Positions 7,351 through 16,105 of a DNA stretch of 26,771 bases are shown here, piece after piece (position 1 is the first letter of the stretch; each line of letters opens with the position of its first letter). The notes beneath the pieces were generated by a model. That model worked only from the letters and a program-made list of their open reading frames with translations, did no database searches and was not told where the DNA came from. The stretch lies in NCBI GenBank assembly GCA_002788515.1, contig PFRJ01000093.1, forward strand, positions 1-26,771, given 5' to 3'. Both the position numbers and the translations under genes were made by a program. The stretch comes from Nitrosopumilales archaeon CG_4_9_14_0_2_um_filter_34_16. Its GTDB lineage: Archaea; Thermoproteota; Nitrososphaeria; Nitrososphaerales; Nitrosopumilaceae.

Positions 7351-9615
7351 GTGGAAATTAACACTACTGTTGAACTTGTCTCTAGTGTTTATTTAAAATT
7401 AAAAGAAAATATTGCTAAATATAGAAATTTAGTTGGAAAACCTTTAACATTAACTGAGAAAATTTTAGCCGGTCATTTCTATGAAATTGATGACACGGTT
7501 TTCACCGGAGGAAAAGATTACGTATTTCTAAAACCTGACAGGGTTGCATTACAAGATGTAACTGGACAGATGGTAATGCTTCAATTCATGCAAGCAAATC
7601 TCAGGCAAACAGCTTTGCCAACTACAGTTCACTGTGATCATCTCATCAGAGCTGAAGTACAAGGAGATATCGACATGAAAGTTTCACTTGATGAAAATAA
7701 CGAAGTCTTCAAATTTTTACAATCTGCTTCTGCAAAATACGGATGTGGTTTTTGGAAACCTGGTGCTGGAATTATTCATCAAGTAGTTCTCGAAAATTAT
7801 GCATTTCCGGGTGGTCTGATGATTGGTACTGATTCTCATACTCCTAATGCTGGAGGACTTGGAATGATTGCTGTAGGAGTAGGTGGATTAGATGCAGCTG
7901 AGACTATGGCAGGTCTGCCTTGGGAATTATTGTATCCTAAAAAAATCGGTGTCAAACTAATTGGTGAACTAACAGGATGGACATCTCCTAAAGATATCAT
8001 ATTGAAAGTTGCTGATGAATTAACAGTATCCGGAGGTACCAATGCAATAGTGGAATATTTTGGCCCTGGAACAAAATCTATCAGCTGTACAGGAAAAGCT
8101 ACAATTGCCAACATGGGTGCTGAAATTGGAGCAACGTGTTCAATTTTTCCATATGATGAAAGAATGGAAATTTATCTTAAATACACTAATCGAAGTGACA
8201 TTGCTGATCTGGCAAATCAATACAAAGAATCACTTGTTGCAGATCCTGAAATTGAAATTAATCCTGAAAAATATTTTGACAGAGTAATTGAAATTAATCT
8301 TTCAACGTTAGAACCACACATTGTTGGACCTCACACACCTGACTTGGCAAGAACAATTTCTAAATTATCTGATGATGTTAAATCAAAAAATTACACTGAC
8401 GCAATTTCTGTTGCTTTGATTGGTAGTTGTACTAATTCATCTTATGAAGATATGTCTAGAGCAGCAAGTTTAGCTGAACAAGCAAAATCCAAAGGGATAA
8501 AATCAAAAATTCCTTTACTGGTAACTCCGGGTTCTGAACAAATTAGAGGTACAATTGAACGAGATGGCCAAATGGATTCTCTCATTGATATTGGTGCAAC
8601 TGTTTTGGCAAATGCATGTGGTCCATGTATTGGTCAATGGAATAGACCTGAATTAGAAAAAGATCAACAAAATACTATTGTTACAACATTTAACAGAAAT
8701 TTCCCAGGACGGAATGATGGACGGAGAACTACTTTGAATTTCATAGGCAGTCCAGAAATGATAATTGCGTTAGCGTTAGGTGGAAAACTTTCTTTTAATC
8801 CTTTGAAAGATGATCTAATTGCCTCTGATGGAACAAAATTCAAACTTGAACCTCCAAAACCTGCACCTGAAGTTCCATCTTCAGGTTTTGTAAGACCTGA
8901 GGGAATTTTTATCACGCCTCCTGAAAACTCTGATGATGTAGAAGTGATTATTGATCCTAACAGTAAAAGATTACAGCGTTTAGAACCTTTCCCAAAATGG
9001 GATGGTAATGACTTTGAAGATTTACCTATTATGGTAAAAGCTAAAGGCAAATGTACTACTGATCATATATCTCCAGCAGGTGCATGGCTTTCATTACGTG
9101 GGCATTTAGATAATCTAAGTGATAATATGCTTTTAGGAGCAGTTAATGCATTTAATGATCAAGTAGGTCAAGGTAAAAATGTTCTTAACAATAACTATGA
9201 ACCATTTTCAAAAATTGCAAGACAATACAAAGAAAATCAAATGAAGTGGATAATAATTGGTGATAATAACTATGGCGAAGGTAGTAGTAGAGAACACGCT
9301 GCTATGACTCCTCGTTATTTGGGGTGTGCTGCAGTTATAACAAAAAGTTTAGCCAGAATTCATGAAACTAATTTGAAGAAACAAGGTATATTGGCATTGA
9401 CATTTAGCAACCCTGATGATTATGATAAAATACTTGAAGATGATAAAATTAGCCTAATGGATTTAAACAAATTAGAATCAGGTAAACAAGTTAAATGTAT
9501 TATTTCACATATTGATGGAAATAAAGATGAAATTTTGTTAAATCACTCATATAACAAATCTCAAATTGAATGGTTCAGACACGGTTCTGCTCTTAATGTT
9601 TTGAGAAACCAATAA
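7351..9615 (+). CDS. Aconitate hydratase
   Basis: Aconitase interconverts citrate and isocitrate through cis-aconitate and carries a 4Fe-4S cluster. The three cluster cysteines are visible: C360 in IGSCTNSSYED, and C423 and C426 in ANACGPCIGQW. GTDSHTPNAGGLGM (159-172) and the swivel-domain segment GEGSSREHAAMTPRYLG near 643-659 are substrate-site signatures. The 754-residue length and the VHCDHLI and SREHAA segments match the mitochondrial-like aconitase branch, not AcnB. In these archaea it would serve the incomplete TCA reactions that supply 2-oxoglutarate. The GTG start at 7351 is supported by the TATA distance. Confidence 0.96.
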   Translation: MEINTTVELVSSVYLKLKENIAKYRNLVGKPLTLTEKILAGHFYEIDDTVFTGGKDYVFLKPDRVALQDVTGQMVMLQFMQANLRQTALPTTVHCDHLIRAEVQGDIDMKVSLDENNEVFKFLQSASAKYGCGFWKPGAGIIHQVVLENYAFPGGLMIGTDSHTPNAGGLGMIAVGVGGLDAAETMAGLPWELLYPKKIGVKLIGELTGWTSPKDIILKVADELTVSGGTNAIVEYFGPGTKSISCTGKATIANMGAEIGATCSIFPYDERMEIYLKYTNRSDIADLANQYKESLVADPEIEINPEKYFDRVIEINLSTLEPHIVGPHTPDLARTISKLSDDVKSKNYTDAISVALIGSCTNSSYEDMSRAASLAEQAKSKGIKSKIPLLVTPGSEQIRGTIERDGQMDSLIDIGATVLANACGPCIGQWNRPELEKDQQNTIVTTFNRNFPGRNDGRRTTLNFIGSPEMIIALALGGKLSFNPLKDDLIASDGTKFKLEPPKPAPEVPSSGFVRPEGIFITPPENSDDVEVIIDPNSKRLQRLEPFPKWDGNDFEDLPIMVKAKGKCTTDHISPAGAWLSLRGHLDNLSDNMLLGAVNAFNDQVGQGKNVLNNNYEPFSKIARQYKENQMKWIIIGDNNYGEGSSREHAAMTPRYLGCAAVITKSLARIHETNLKKQGILALTFSNPDDYDKILEDDKISLMDLNKLESGKQVKCIISHIDGNKDEILLNHSYNKSQIEWFRHGSALNVLRNQ

Positions 9616-9626
9616 TTTTTTTGAAG

Positions 9627-9700
9627 TGGGCCCGATCGGATTTGAACCGACGATCGATGGTTTTGGAGACCATCGCCCTACCAGGCTAGGCTACGAACCC
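9627..9700 (-). tRNA. tRNA-Trp (anticodon CCA), no intron
   Basis: The reverse strand folds as a full cloverleaf of 74 bases. The acceptor stem is GGGTTCG with CGGGCCC (two G-T pairs), followed by T8 A9. The D stem is GCCT/GGGC, and the anticodon stem ATGGT/ACCAT carries the loop CTCCAAA. The T arm is GTCGG-TTCAAAT-CCGAT, with discriminator A. The anticodon is CCA. Archaeal tRNA-Trp genes often carry an intron after the anticodon; this one does not. CCA is not encoded. A TATA-like stretch on the same strand (around 9724-9734) is about 28 bases upstream. Confidence 0.96.
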
Positions 9701-9723
9701 ACAAGAACCGAAATATTTTGCTT

Positions 9724-9734
9724 GAATTTTAACC
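9724..9734 (-). promoter_or_regulatory. TATA-like box of tRNA-Trp
   Basis: Read on the minus strand this is ggttaaaattc, centred about 28 bases before the first base of the tRNA. Confidence 0.4.
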
Positions 9735-9776
9735 ATTACTAAGATTTATTTGCAAATTGGCAATATTTGCAGTAAA

Positions 9777-10310
9777 ATGATAAAACCAATTTACTTAGTA
9801 TTTGGAGCTATTCCAATAATTGCTGCAATACTACTAGTTACTCCATTATTACTAAAAAATGAAATTCCTACATCAGCTGCAAATTACACTGATAATATTG
9901 AAATTGAATACACTAAACATCAATTAAAAAAAATTTCTTATGGGGTTACTGAGAGAATAGGAGCACAAAAAACTGAAATTCTTTTTATTAAAAATGATGG
10001 TGAAATAAAATATTCTGTTACCGAACAAGGATATGTAAAACCTGATGTTCGTTCCAAATTAGATGAATCAAAACTTAACAAGATTAAAGCGCTGATAAAA
10101 GAAACTGGTTTTATTTCAATACCTTCTGAATCTTTCCAGATTTTAGATGATGTGACTGAATATCAAAAATCCAATGTTAAAGTTACTCTTAATGGACGTG
10201 TAAATCAAATTCATTGGCCACAACAAAATGCTACATCTGATTTTATTCCACCAATAATCACTATGGTCGAATCTGAACTGGATATGATTATGTCTGAATT
10301 TAGTGAATAG
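9777..10310 (+). CDS. N-terminally anchored extracytoplasmic protein, unknown
   Basis: The 177-residue protein begins MIKPIYLVFGAIPIIAA, a hydrophobic helix of about 22 residues that should act as a signal anchor. It is followed by a soluble domain of about 150 residues outside the membrane. That domain has repeated strand patterns (EIEYTKHQLKKISYG, KTEILFIKNDGEIKYS) and a segment SKLNKIKALIKETGF before a strand-rich end. I do not recognise the family. ATG at 9777 is preferred over a TTG at 9750, which would add nine residues ahead of the signal. Its neighbours, tRNA-Trp and pdxS, give no functional clue. Confidence 0.8.
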   Translation: MIKPIYLVFGAIPIIAAILLVTPLLLKNEIPTSAANYTDNIEIEYTKHQLKKISYGVTERIGAQKTEILFIKNDGEIKYSVTEQGYVKPDVRSKLDESKLNKIKALIKETGFISIPSESFQILDDVTEYQKSNVKVTLNGRVNQIHWPQQNATSDFIPPIITMVESELDMIMSEFSE

Positions 10311-10340
10311 ATACAAATAGTCTTTAGGAAAAATTAAAAC

Positions 10341-11309
10341 ATGCTTCCATTATCTGGTGAACGACTAGATGCTAAAGGAATAGTTTCTGATAAAATAAAT
10401 TCTCTTAATACTTTACGTGGCTCTGTTACTGTTAAACGTGGTTTTGCTCACATGCTAAAAAATGGAGTTGTAATGGATGTAACTACAGTAGAGCAAGCTC
10501 AAATCGCTGAAGAGGCTGGGGCTGTCTCTGTCATGGTTTTAGATAAGCTTCCGTCTGAAGTCAGAAAAGCTGGTGGTGTAGCACGTACTGCAAGTATAAG
10601 AATAATTGAAGATATTATGGATTCTGTAACAATTCCAGTAATGGCAAAATGTAGAATTGGTCATGTCAATGAAGCACTAGTTCTACAAGAAACCGATGTT
10701 GATATGATAGACGAATCTGAAGTTTTAACTCCTGCAGATGAATTTCATCATATTTGGAAATGGGATTTTACAACACCTGTTGTCAACGGTGCTAGATCTT
10801 TAGCAGAAGCTCTAAGACGTATTGAAGAAGGTGCCTCTATGATTCGAACAAAAGGAGAGCCTGGAACAGGAAATGTCGCAGAAGCTGTCACTCATATCAA
10901 AAAAGTAAATGATGAGTTGAGGATGATTAAATCAGTTTATGATTCTGGAGATAACCAAGATTTGGTCAGAATTGCAAGAGAATTCAAAGTATCCTATAAT
11001 ATTGTTGAACAAACCGCAAAACTCGGAAGATTACCTGTTGTAAATTTTGCTGCTGGTGGGATTGCAACTCCTGCTGATGCAGCATATTTAATGTCTCTTG
11101 GATGTGATGGAATTTTTGTTGGTTCAGGAATTTTTAATGCAGATGATGCTAAAGAAAGAGCAAGAGCAATAGTTTTAGCGACTACTTTTTGGAATGAATC
11201 TGATAAAGTAAAAGAAGCTCAAAAAATGATTGATGAAAGACAATCTATGATAGGTCTAGATGTAAAAACATTAGAATTACGTATGCAAGATCGTGGTGGT
11301 TCATCATGA
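10341..11309 (+). CDS. pdxS: Pyridoxal 5'-phosphate synthase, synthase subunit
   Basis: PdxS (SNZ family) builds PLP from ribose 5-phosphate, glyceraldehyde 3-phosphate and the ammonia released by PdxT, in a ring-shaped complex. Family signatures run through the whole 322 residues: GSVTVKRGFAHMLKNGVVMDV, the active-site lysine region VMVLDKLPSEVRKAGGVART, PVMAKCRIGH, IRTKGEPGTGN, and VVNFAAGGIATPADAA. DGIFVGSGIF near the end is the phosphate-binding turn. The final bases overlap the pdxT start codon as ATGA at 11306-11309, so the pair is translationally coupled. Confidence 0.98.
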   Translation: MLPLSGERLDAKGIVSDKINSLNTLRGSVTVKRGFAHMLKNGVVMDVTTVEQAQIAEEAGAVSVMVLDKLPSEVRKAGGVARTASIRIIEDIMDSVTIPVMAKCRIGHVNEALVLQETDVDMIDESEVLTPADEFHHIWKWDFTTPVVNGARSLAEALRRIEEGASMIRTKGEPGTGNVAEAVTHIKKVNDELRMIKSVYDSGDNQDLVRIAREFKVSYNIVEQTAKLGRLPVVNFAAGGIATPADAAYLMSLGCDGIFVGSGIFNADDAKERARAIVLATTFWNESDKVKEAQKMIDERQSMIGLDVKTLELRMQDRGGSS

Positions 11310-11923
11310 GTCTTAATGTTGGGGTTTTATCTATACAAGGAGATGTTCATGAAAATCTTATCTCAGCTCAAACTGCAATTGATGAATTAGGCATTGATGG
11401 TAAAGTAACTGCTGTAAGGACTCCTGAGGAAATATCCGAATTAGATGGTTTGATAATTCCTGGTGGAGAAAGTACTACTATGGGACAACTTTCTTTAGTA
11501 AATGGATCTATGAAGATTTTAAAAGAAAAGATTGAAAATGGAATGCCCGTTCTAGGAATTTGTGCTGGAATGATAATGCTATCTAACAATGCAAGTGATC
11601 GTATAGTTGGAAAAACTGATCAACCTCTCTTAGATATTTTGAATATTAAATTGGAGAGAAATTCCTTTGGACGACAAAAAGAATCTTTTGAATCTGACAT
11701 TTCCATGGATTCTATTGGCATTCCAAAATTCAATGGAGTATTCATCAGAGCACCATCTGTGTCTGAAGTGGGTTCAGATGTAGAAGTTTTATCCAAATTT
11801 AATGATCGAATAGTTGCAGTCAAAAAAGGAAACATAATTGGCACTGCTTTTCATCCTGAATTAACTGAAGATACGGCATTGCACAAATATTTCATCAATC
11901 TGGTGAATACATCAAAAAACTAA
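11306..11923 (+). CDS. pdxT: Pyridoxal 5'-phosphate synthase, glutaminase subunit
   Basis: PdxT (SNO family) is a class I glutamine amidotransferase that hydrolyses glutamine and passes ammonia to PdxS. The 205-residue protein shows GGESTTMG near 54-60, the nucleophile Cys-86 in LGICAGMIML, and the His-183/Glu-185 pair in AFHPELTED. These complete the catalytic triad. Length and order match the family. The start codon overlaps the end of pdxS, the usual arrangement for this two-subunit enzyme. Confidence 0.97.
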   Translation: MSLNVGVLSIQGDVHENLISAQTAIDELGIDGKVTAVRTPEEISELDGLIIPGGESTTMGQLSLVNGSMKILKEKIENGMPVLGICAGMIMLSNNASDRIVGKTDQPLLDILNIKLERNSFGRQKESFESDISMDSIGIPKFNGVFIRAPSVSEVGSDVEVLSKFNDRIVAVKKGNIIGTAFHPELTEDTALHKYFINLVNTSKN

Positions 11924-11949
11924 CCTTTCATAAGATGAATGCTGAGCAA

Positions 11950-11960
11950 TTCTTTTTAAC
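11950..11960 (+). promoter_or_regulatory. TATA-like box before the coiled-coil protein
   Basis: tctttttaact is centred about 29 bases before ATG 11984 and suggests a transcript beginning near or at the start codon. Confidence 0.4.
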
Positions 11961-11983
11961 TATCAATCAGTCGAGCTTTTAAA

Positions 11984-13084
11984 ATGAACAAAAATTTTGT
12001 CTTCTTTGCTATTCTAGCCTCTATTTTGGTTGGTAATTCTTTTGGACTGTTTTCAATTGAAAATTCTTATGCAGAAGATAATATTCCTGTAAGCCGAGAA
12101 GATTCAAAAGCATATCAAAAACAGCTGGAAGAATTAGAAAAAGAAAAAGCTGAGGAACGAAAACAAAAACTAGAAGATAAAAAAGAAAAACAAAAAGACA
12201 AAGAACAAAAACAAAAATTAGAAGAAAAGAAAAGAAAATTAGATTCCGATAGAAAAAAACTTGAAGAAAAATTATCTAAAAAAACTAACAAATATGAAGA
12301 ACAATTAAAAGAAATTAAAGAAAAGTATCAAAATAGAATTGAATCGAATTTCATTGGAGATGTTGAAAAATTTTCTACTAAAACTGCAAAACTAGAAGAT
12401 AAAATAGGTAAAAAATCAGATGAAATTCGTCAAAAATTATTAGAAAAACAAGAAAAATTAGACGTTAGAACCCAAAAAATTCTTGATAAAATCAAAGATG
12501 GGGATTATTTAGGTGATAAAATTTCATCTTCAGATTCATTTGAAACATACGAATTAACATTTGATTCAGTCACTGCTATCGATATTCATAATCATACTCG
12601 ATTATCTACTCTTGAAGGTTTTATGATTTTTAATACCTTTGACAAAGGTAAATCTAATCTAAAATTAGAATTACAAAAATGTCAAATTATTGTAGATGGT
12701 GGTATACCTTTCAACTGTGGTTTTGGAAAAGCTAGAACAACTTCATCAGGTGATTCTGGCTCAAAAGATTCACTAGTGATCCTGGCATTTTTAGAAGATG
12801 ATGTGCTTAAAGAAGTCTACGCAACGCTCAAAATTTCATTAAATGCCAATTCTCCTATACAGGCAATAACTAATTCAACCCAAGTTTCAATTTTGAATCC
12901 TCAAAGTAAAATTTCTGGCATGTGGTTTCTTGATGGAATTGGTACATTGACAAAAAATGTTACCACGCCAGATGACACAACAGATGACACAACAGATGAC
13001 ACAACAGATGACACAACAGATGACACAACCGGAAATGAAATTTCTATTGAATTAACAGAAAATATAGATCTAGGCGAGAACTAA
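11984..13084 (+). CDS. Secreted coiled-coil protein with DDTT repeats
   Basis: The 366-residue protein has a signal peptide (MNKNFVFFAILASILVG, cleavage probably after NSYA). Residues about 35-165 are very rich in Lys, Glu and Gln and should form a long coiled coil. A compact strand-rich domain follows (about 185-325), containing GGIPFNCGFGKA and a proposed beta fold. The tail carries five tandem DDTT units from residue 330, a low-complexity linker of the kind seen in surface proteins. Its stop is two bases before the next secreted-protein gene, so the two are probably co-expressed. I do not recognise the globular domain; a cell-surface role is inferred. Confidence 0.85.
   Translation: MNKNFVFFAILASILVGNSFGLFSIENSYAEDNIPVSREDSKAYQKQLEELEKEKAEERKQKLEDKKEKQKDKEQKQKLEEKKRKLDSDRKKLEEKLSKKTNKYEEQLKEIKEKYQNRIESNFIGDVEKFSTKTAKLEDKIGKKSDEIRQKLLEKQEKLDVRTQKILDKIKDGDYLGDKISSSDSFETYELTFDSVTAIDIHNHTRLSTLEGFMIFNTFDKGKSNLKLELQKCQIIVDGGIPFNCGFGKARTTSSGDSGSKDSLVILAFLEDDVLKEVYATLKISLNANSPIQAITNSTQVSILNPQSKISGMWFLDGIGTLTKNVTTPDDTTDDTTDDTTDDTTDDTTGNEISIELTENIDLGEN
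12971..13030 (+). repeat. Five tandem copies of a 12-base repeat
   Basis: The unit gatgacacaaca occurs at 12971, 12983, 12995 and 13007 without a mismatch and at 13019 with one change (final a to c). It is in frame and encodes Asp-Asp-Thr-Thr. Perfect identity at the DNA level indicates recent slippage, and the copy number is likely to vary between strains. Confidence 0.95.
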
Positions 13085-13086
13085 CA

Positions 13087-13773
13087 TTGATCCAAAAAAA
13101 CTCATCTTATCTTCTGAGTTTTCTATTTTCTTTATTTATTTTTACATCCATCCCACTTTCATTTGGTAATGTAGGAACTGTTTCTGTGGATTCATTTGAT
13201 GTAGATTATAATATTGAAAATGGTACTCTTGATATGATTTTCTTAGATCCTGATTTTGTCGAATTAATTCTAACCATGGATACTTTATCGGATGGAACTG
13301 TTGAGATCACAATTCCCAGATCACTTTTGGATGCAAAATTTGACACATTTGATGATGAATTTTTTATTTTGGTTGATGGATTTGAAACTGATTATATAGA
13401 AATAGAGTCAACTTTAGAATATAGAACTCTTGTAATTCCATTTTTTGGTGGTGATTCTATTATTGACATTATTGGTACTGACGCACTCAACACTTTTTCT
13501 CCAGAACCTGAAATTCCATCTTGGATTAAAAACAATGCAGGTTGGTGGGCAGATGATCAAATAGATGATACTACATTCATCCAAGGAATTCAGTATTTGA
13601 TTACTGAAGAAATAATGCAAATTCCTCAGACAGAATCAGGAAATTCAATTGTATCTGAAATTCCATCTTGGATTAAAAACAATGCAGGTTGGTGGGCAGA
13701 TGATCAAATAGATGATACTACATTCATCCAAGGAATTCAATACTTGATTACAAATGGTATTTTACAGGTATAG
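13087..13773 (+). CDS. Secreted protein with two WIKNN-type C-terminal repeats
   Basis: This 228-residue protein has a hydrophobic signal (SSYLLSFLFSLFIFTSIPLSFG) and a strand-rich, very acidic domain to about residue 135. It ends in two copies of a roughly 32-residue module of the form IPSWIKNNAGWWADDQIDD-TFIQGIQYLI. The copies are spaced 49 residues apart and separated by a linker containing PQTESGNS. The module is one I associate with exported thaumarchaeal proteins; its role is unknown, with cell-surface attachment or sugar binding as guesses. The start is TTG at 13087, just after the preceding stop. It converges on valS with six bases between the stops. Confidence 0.82.
   Translation: MIQKNSSYLLSFLFSLFIFTSIPLSFGNVGTVSVDSFDVDYNIENGTLDMIFLDPDFVELILTMDTLSDGTVEITIPRSLLDAKFDTFDDEFFILVDGFETDYIEIESTLEYRTLVIPFFGGDSIIDIIGTDALNTFSPEPEIPSWIKNNAGWWADDQIDDTTFIQGIQYLITEEIMQIPQTESGNSIVSEIPSWIKNNAGWWADDQIDDTTFIQGIQYLITNGILQV
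13508..13604 (+). repeat. 97-base direct repeat, copy 1
   Basis: Matches 13655-13751 at an offset of 147 bases with only two differences (cag/caa and tat/tac), both silent. It encodes the first WIKNN-type module. Confidence 0.93.
13655..13751 (+). repeat. 97-base direct repeat, copy 2
   Basis: Second copy of the repeat at 13508-13604, in the same frame and encoding the identical module. The near identity of the DNA points to a recent duplication or to gene conversion. Confidence 0.93.
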
Positions 13774-13779
13774 TTAGGC

Positions 13780-16098
13780 TCAATCCAATAGATTGTGCAT
13801 AGATTTCAAATCATTTTTGAATGGTTTTAAAATTTCTGGAATTTCAACTTTAATCGAATCTTTTAATGAAAGATTCTGGGATTTTTTTTCATTCCAAACT
13901 TTTGAATTGAATTCAGTAATTGTATTTGTTATGCCACTTTGATCTTCAATATTTTCTACTTGTACTTGTTTTTCTTTATGAATACTTTCTTTTGAATACA
14001 AAATTTTCCAAAGATATTCAGTAATAAAAGGTGTGATTGGTGCTAATAATTTTAAAATTGTTGATAATGTTTTATGCAATGTAAATATTGCACCATCTCT
14101 TTCTTCGTCAGAAAAATTTATTCCATATGCTCTTGCTTTTACCATTTCAATGTAATGAGCTGCAAATAGATTCCATGCAAATTCTCTAATTGCAATTGCA
14201 GGTATGAAAAAGTTATACTCCTCATATCCTTTTTTACATTCTTTTACTAGGTTATCTAGCTCTGATAACATCCATTTGTCTGATGCAGTAAGTTTTCCTG
14301 ATTCAATTACTGGAAAACTAGACAAAAATCTTGACACATTCCATAATTTACTGAGGAATTTTTTAGTTGATTCAATTTTTTGTTCATTACATCTAAAGTC
14401 ATATCCATGATTAATCTCACTTGCACTCCAAAATCTAAAAGTGTCTGCACCTAATTTTTCAATTACTGGCAAAGGATCTATTGCATTTCCTTTACTCTTA
14501 CTCATCTTCATTCCATTTTCATCTAGACCATATCCCATAATCCATGCTTCCGACCATGGTTTTTTTCCAGTTAGTTGTTCACATCTTAATAATGTGTAGT
14601 ATAACCATGTTCTAACAATATCTTTTGCTTGAGGTCTAATTGAAGCAGGATATACTTTCTTGAAGAATTCATCATCTTTGTTAAATTTACTGATAAAAAG
14701 TGGAGATATACTTGAATCCATCCATGTGTCGAACGTTCTTTCTTCACCTACAAATTCAGTAGAATCACATTTAACACAATTAGTTAATGGACATTTTTCA
14801 TTCCATGGTTTGTAATACTTTCCAGGCTCAGGAACATGAGGTTCTGAGCACTTTTTACAGTACCAAATTGGGATTTCCGTGCCATAATATCTCCTCCTTG
14901 ATATTGGCCAATCTATGTTGATAGATTCCAACCAATTCATCAGGATCTGCTTATGCATTGCTGGATGAAATGTGATCTCCTGGCCTAATTTTTTGATTTT
15001 CTCTATTGCATCTTTTTGTTTTAGGTAATATTCTTCCATTGGAATAATTTCAATTGGTGTTTTACTTCTTTCTGAAACTGGTGTTCTGTGTATAATCTCT
15101 TCAGTTTTTTCTAAAAATCCACCTAATTCTAAATCTTCTATGATTTTTGTTCTAGCTTGTTTTGGTTTTAATCCAGCATACTCTCCTGCAACTTTAGTCA
15201 TTCTTCCATCTAATCCAATTGCAACAATTTCTTCTAATCCTAATTCTCTAAACAACGCTACATCGTTTTGATCACCATAACTACATACCATTACAGCTCC
15301 GGAACCAAATTCTTGTTGAGCAGAATGGTGTGTTCTTAGTTCTACTTCTACATTAGTAATTGGAACGATCACTTTCTTTCCAATGTATTGCGTATATCTT
15401 TCATCTTCTGGATTTACTATGATTGTTCTACATGCACAAAGTAACTCTGGTCTTGTACTTGCAATGATTATATCTTTATCTGTATCTTTGATTTTAAATT
15501 TCATGTAAACTAGTTTTGTTGATAAATTTTCATAAATGATTTCTGCATCTGCAATGGTTGTACCTGATACCCAATCATAATTGTTAGGTCTGTTTGCAAG
15601 ATACACTTGTCCTTTTTTCCATAACTCGATAAATGTTGATTGTGTAAGTGCTCTATATTCTTCTGAATCTGTTCTGTAATAGTTTGCAAAATCTCCACTA
15701 ATTCCTAAACTTTTCATAATGAGAATCATTTCATCTTCTAAATTGTCTAATGCTTCTCTACACAGATTTAGGAATTCCCCTCTTTCTGTTTCTCTCATTC
15801 TGATATTGTGTTTTTTCTCAGTGTATAGCTCCACAGGAAGACCATTTCTGTCTATACCTATTGGAAAGTAGACATTTTTTCCACTCATTCTTGCTGTACG
15901 GGCAATCATGTCGATTTGTGAATAATGTGCTGCTGCTCCTATGTGCCAAGGTCTGCCTGAAGGATAAGGCGGTGGAGTGTCTATTGTATAGTTGTTATCT
16001 TGTGGAGTAAAATCATAAATTTTTTCCTCCTCCCATTGTTTTAGAATTTCTTTCTCTAATTCTGGATTCCATGCTTTTTCTGATATCTTTGGGTCCAT
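13780..16098 (-). CDS. valS: Valine--tRNA ligase
   Basis: A 772-residue class I synthetase of the Ile/Val/Leu group. The first signature reads WHIGAAAHYSQ (HIGA at 52-55), the second KMSKS at 531-535. The CP1 editing domain is present (STRPELLCACRTIIVNPEDERY, EFGSGAVMVCSYGD). Zinc-site cysteines include C414/C417 and C441/C444. DTWMDSSISP and SIRPQAKDIVRTWLYYTLLR are the ValRS-type versions of these motifs, which is why I call valine and not leucine or isoleucine. The protein is shorter than bacterial ValRS and has a reduced C-terminal end. It lies seven bases after the PTPS-family gene and is probably its operon partner. Confidence 0.92.
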   Translation of the reverse strand: MDPKISEKAWNPELEKEILKQWEEEKIYDFTPQDNNYTIDTPPPYPSGRPWHIGAAAHYSQIDMIARTARMSGKNVYFPIGIDRNGLPVELYTEKKHNIRMRETERGEFLNLCREALDNLEDEMILIMKSLGISGDFANYYRTDSEEYRALTQSTFIELWKKGQVYLANRPNNYDWVSGTTIADAEIIYENLSTKLVYMKFKIKDTDKDIIIASTRPELLCACRTIIVNPEDERYTQYIGKKVIVPITNVEVELRTHHSAQQEFGSGAVMVCSYGDQNDVALFRELGLEEIVAIGLDGRMTKVAGEYAGLKPKQARTKIIEDLELGGFLEKTEEIIHRTPVSERSKTPIEIIPMEEYYLKQKDAIEKIKKLGQEITFHPAMHKQILMNWLESINIDWPISRRRYYGTEIPIWYCKKCSEPHVPEPGKYYKPWNEKCPLTNCVKCDSTEFVGEERTFDTWMDSSISPLFISKFNKDDEFFKKVYPASIRPQAKDIVRTWLYYTLLRCEQLTGKKPWSEAWIMGYGLDENGMKMSKSKGNAIDPLPVIEKLGADTFRFWSASEINHGYDFRCNEQKIESTKKFLSKLWNVSRFLSSFPVIESGKLTASDKWMLSELDNLVKECKKGYEEYNFFIPAIAIREFAWNLFAAHYIEMVKARAYGINFSDEERDGAIFTLHKTLSTILKLLAPITPFITEYLWKILYSKESIHKEKQVQVENIEDQSGITNTITEFNSKVWNEKKSQNLSLKDSIKVEIPEILKPFKNDLKSMHNLLD

Positions 16099-16105
16099 TT
16101 CTTAA

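Noticed and set aside
12971..13030. CRISPR-like array
   Set aside because: The units are contiguous 12-base repeats with no spacers and are in frame within a protein; it is a coding microsatellite.
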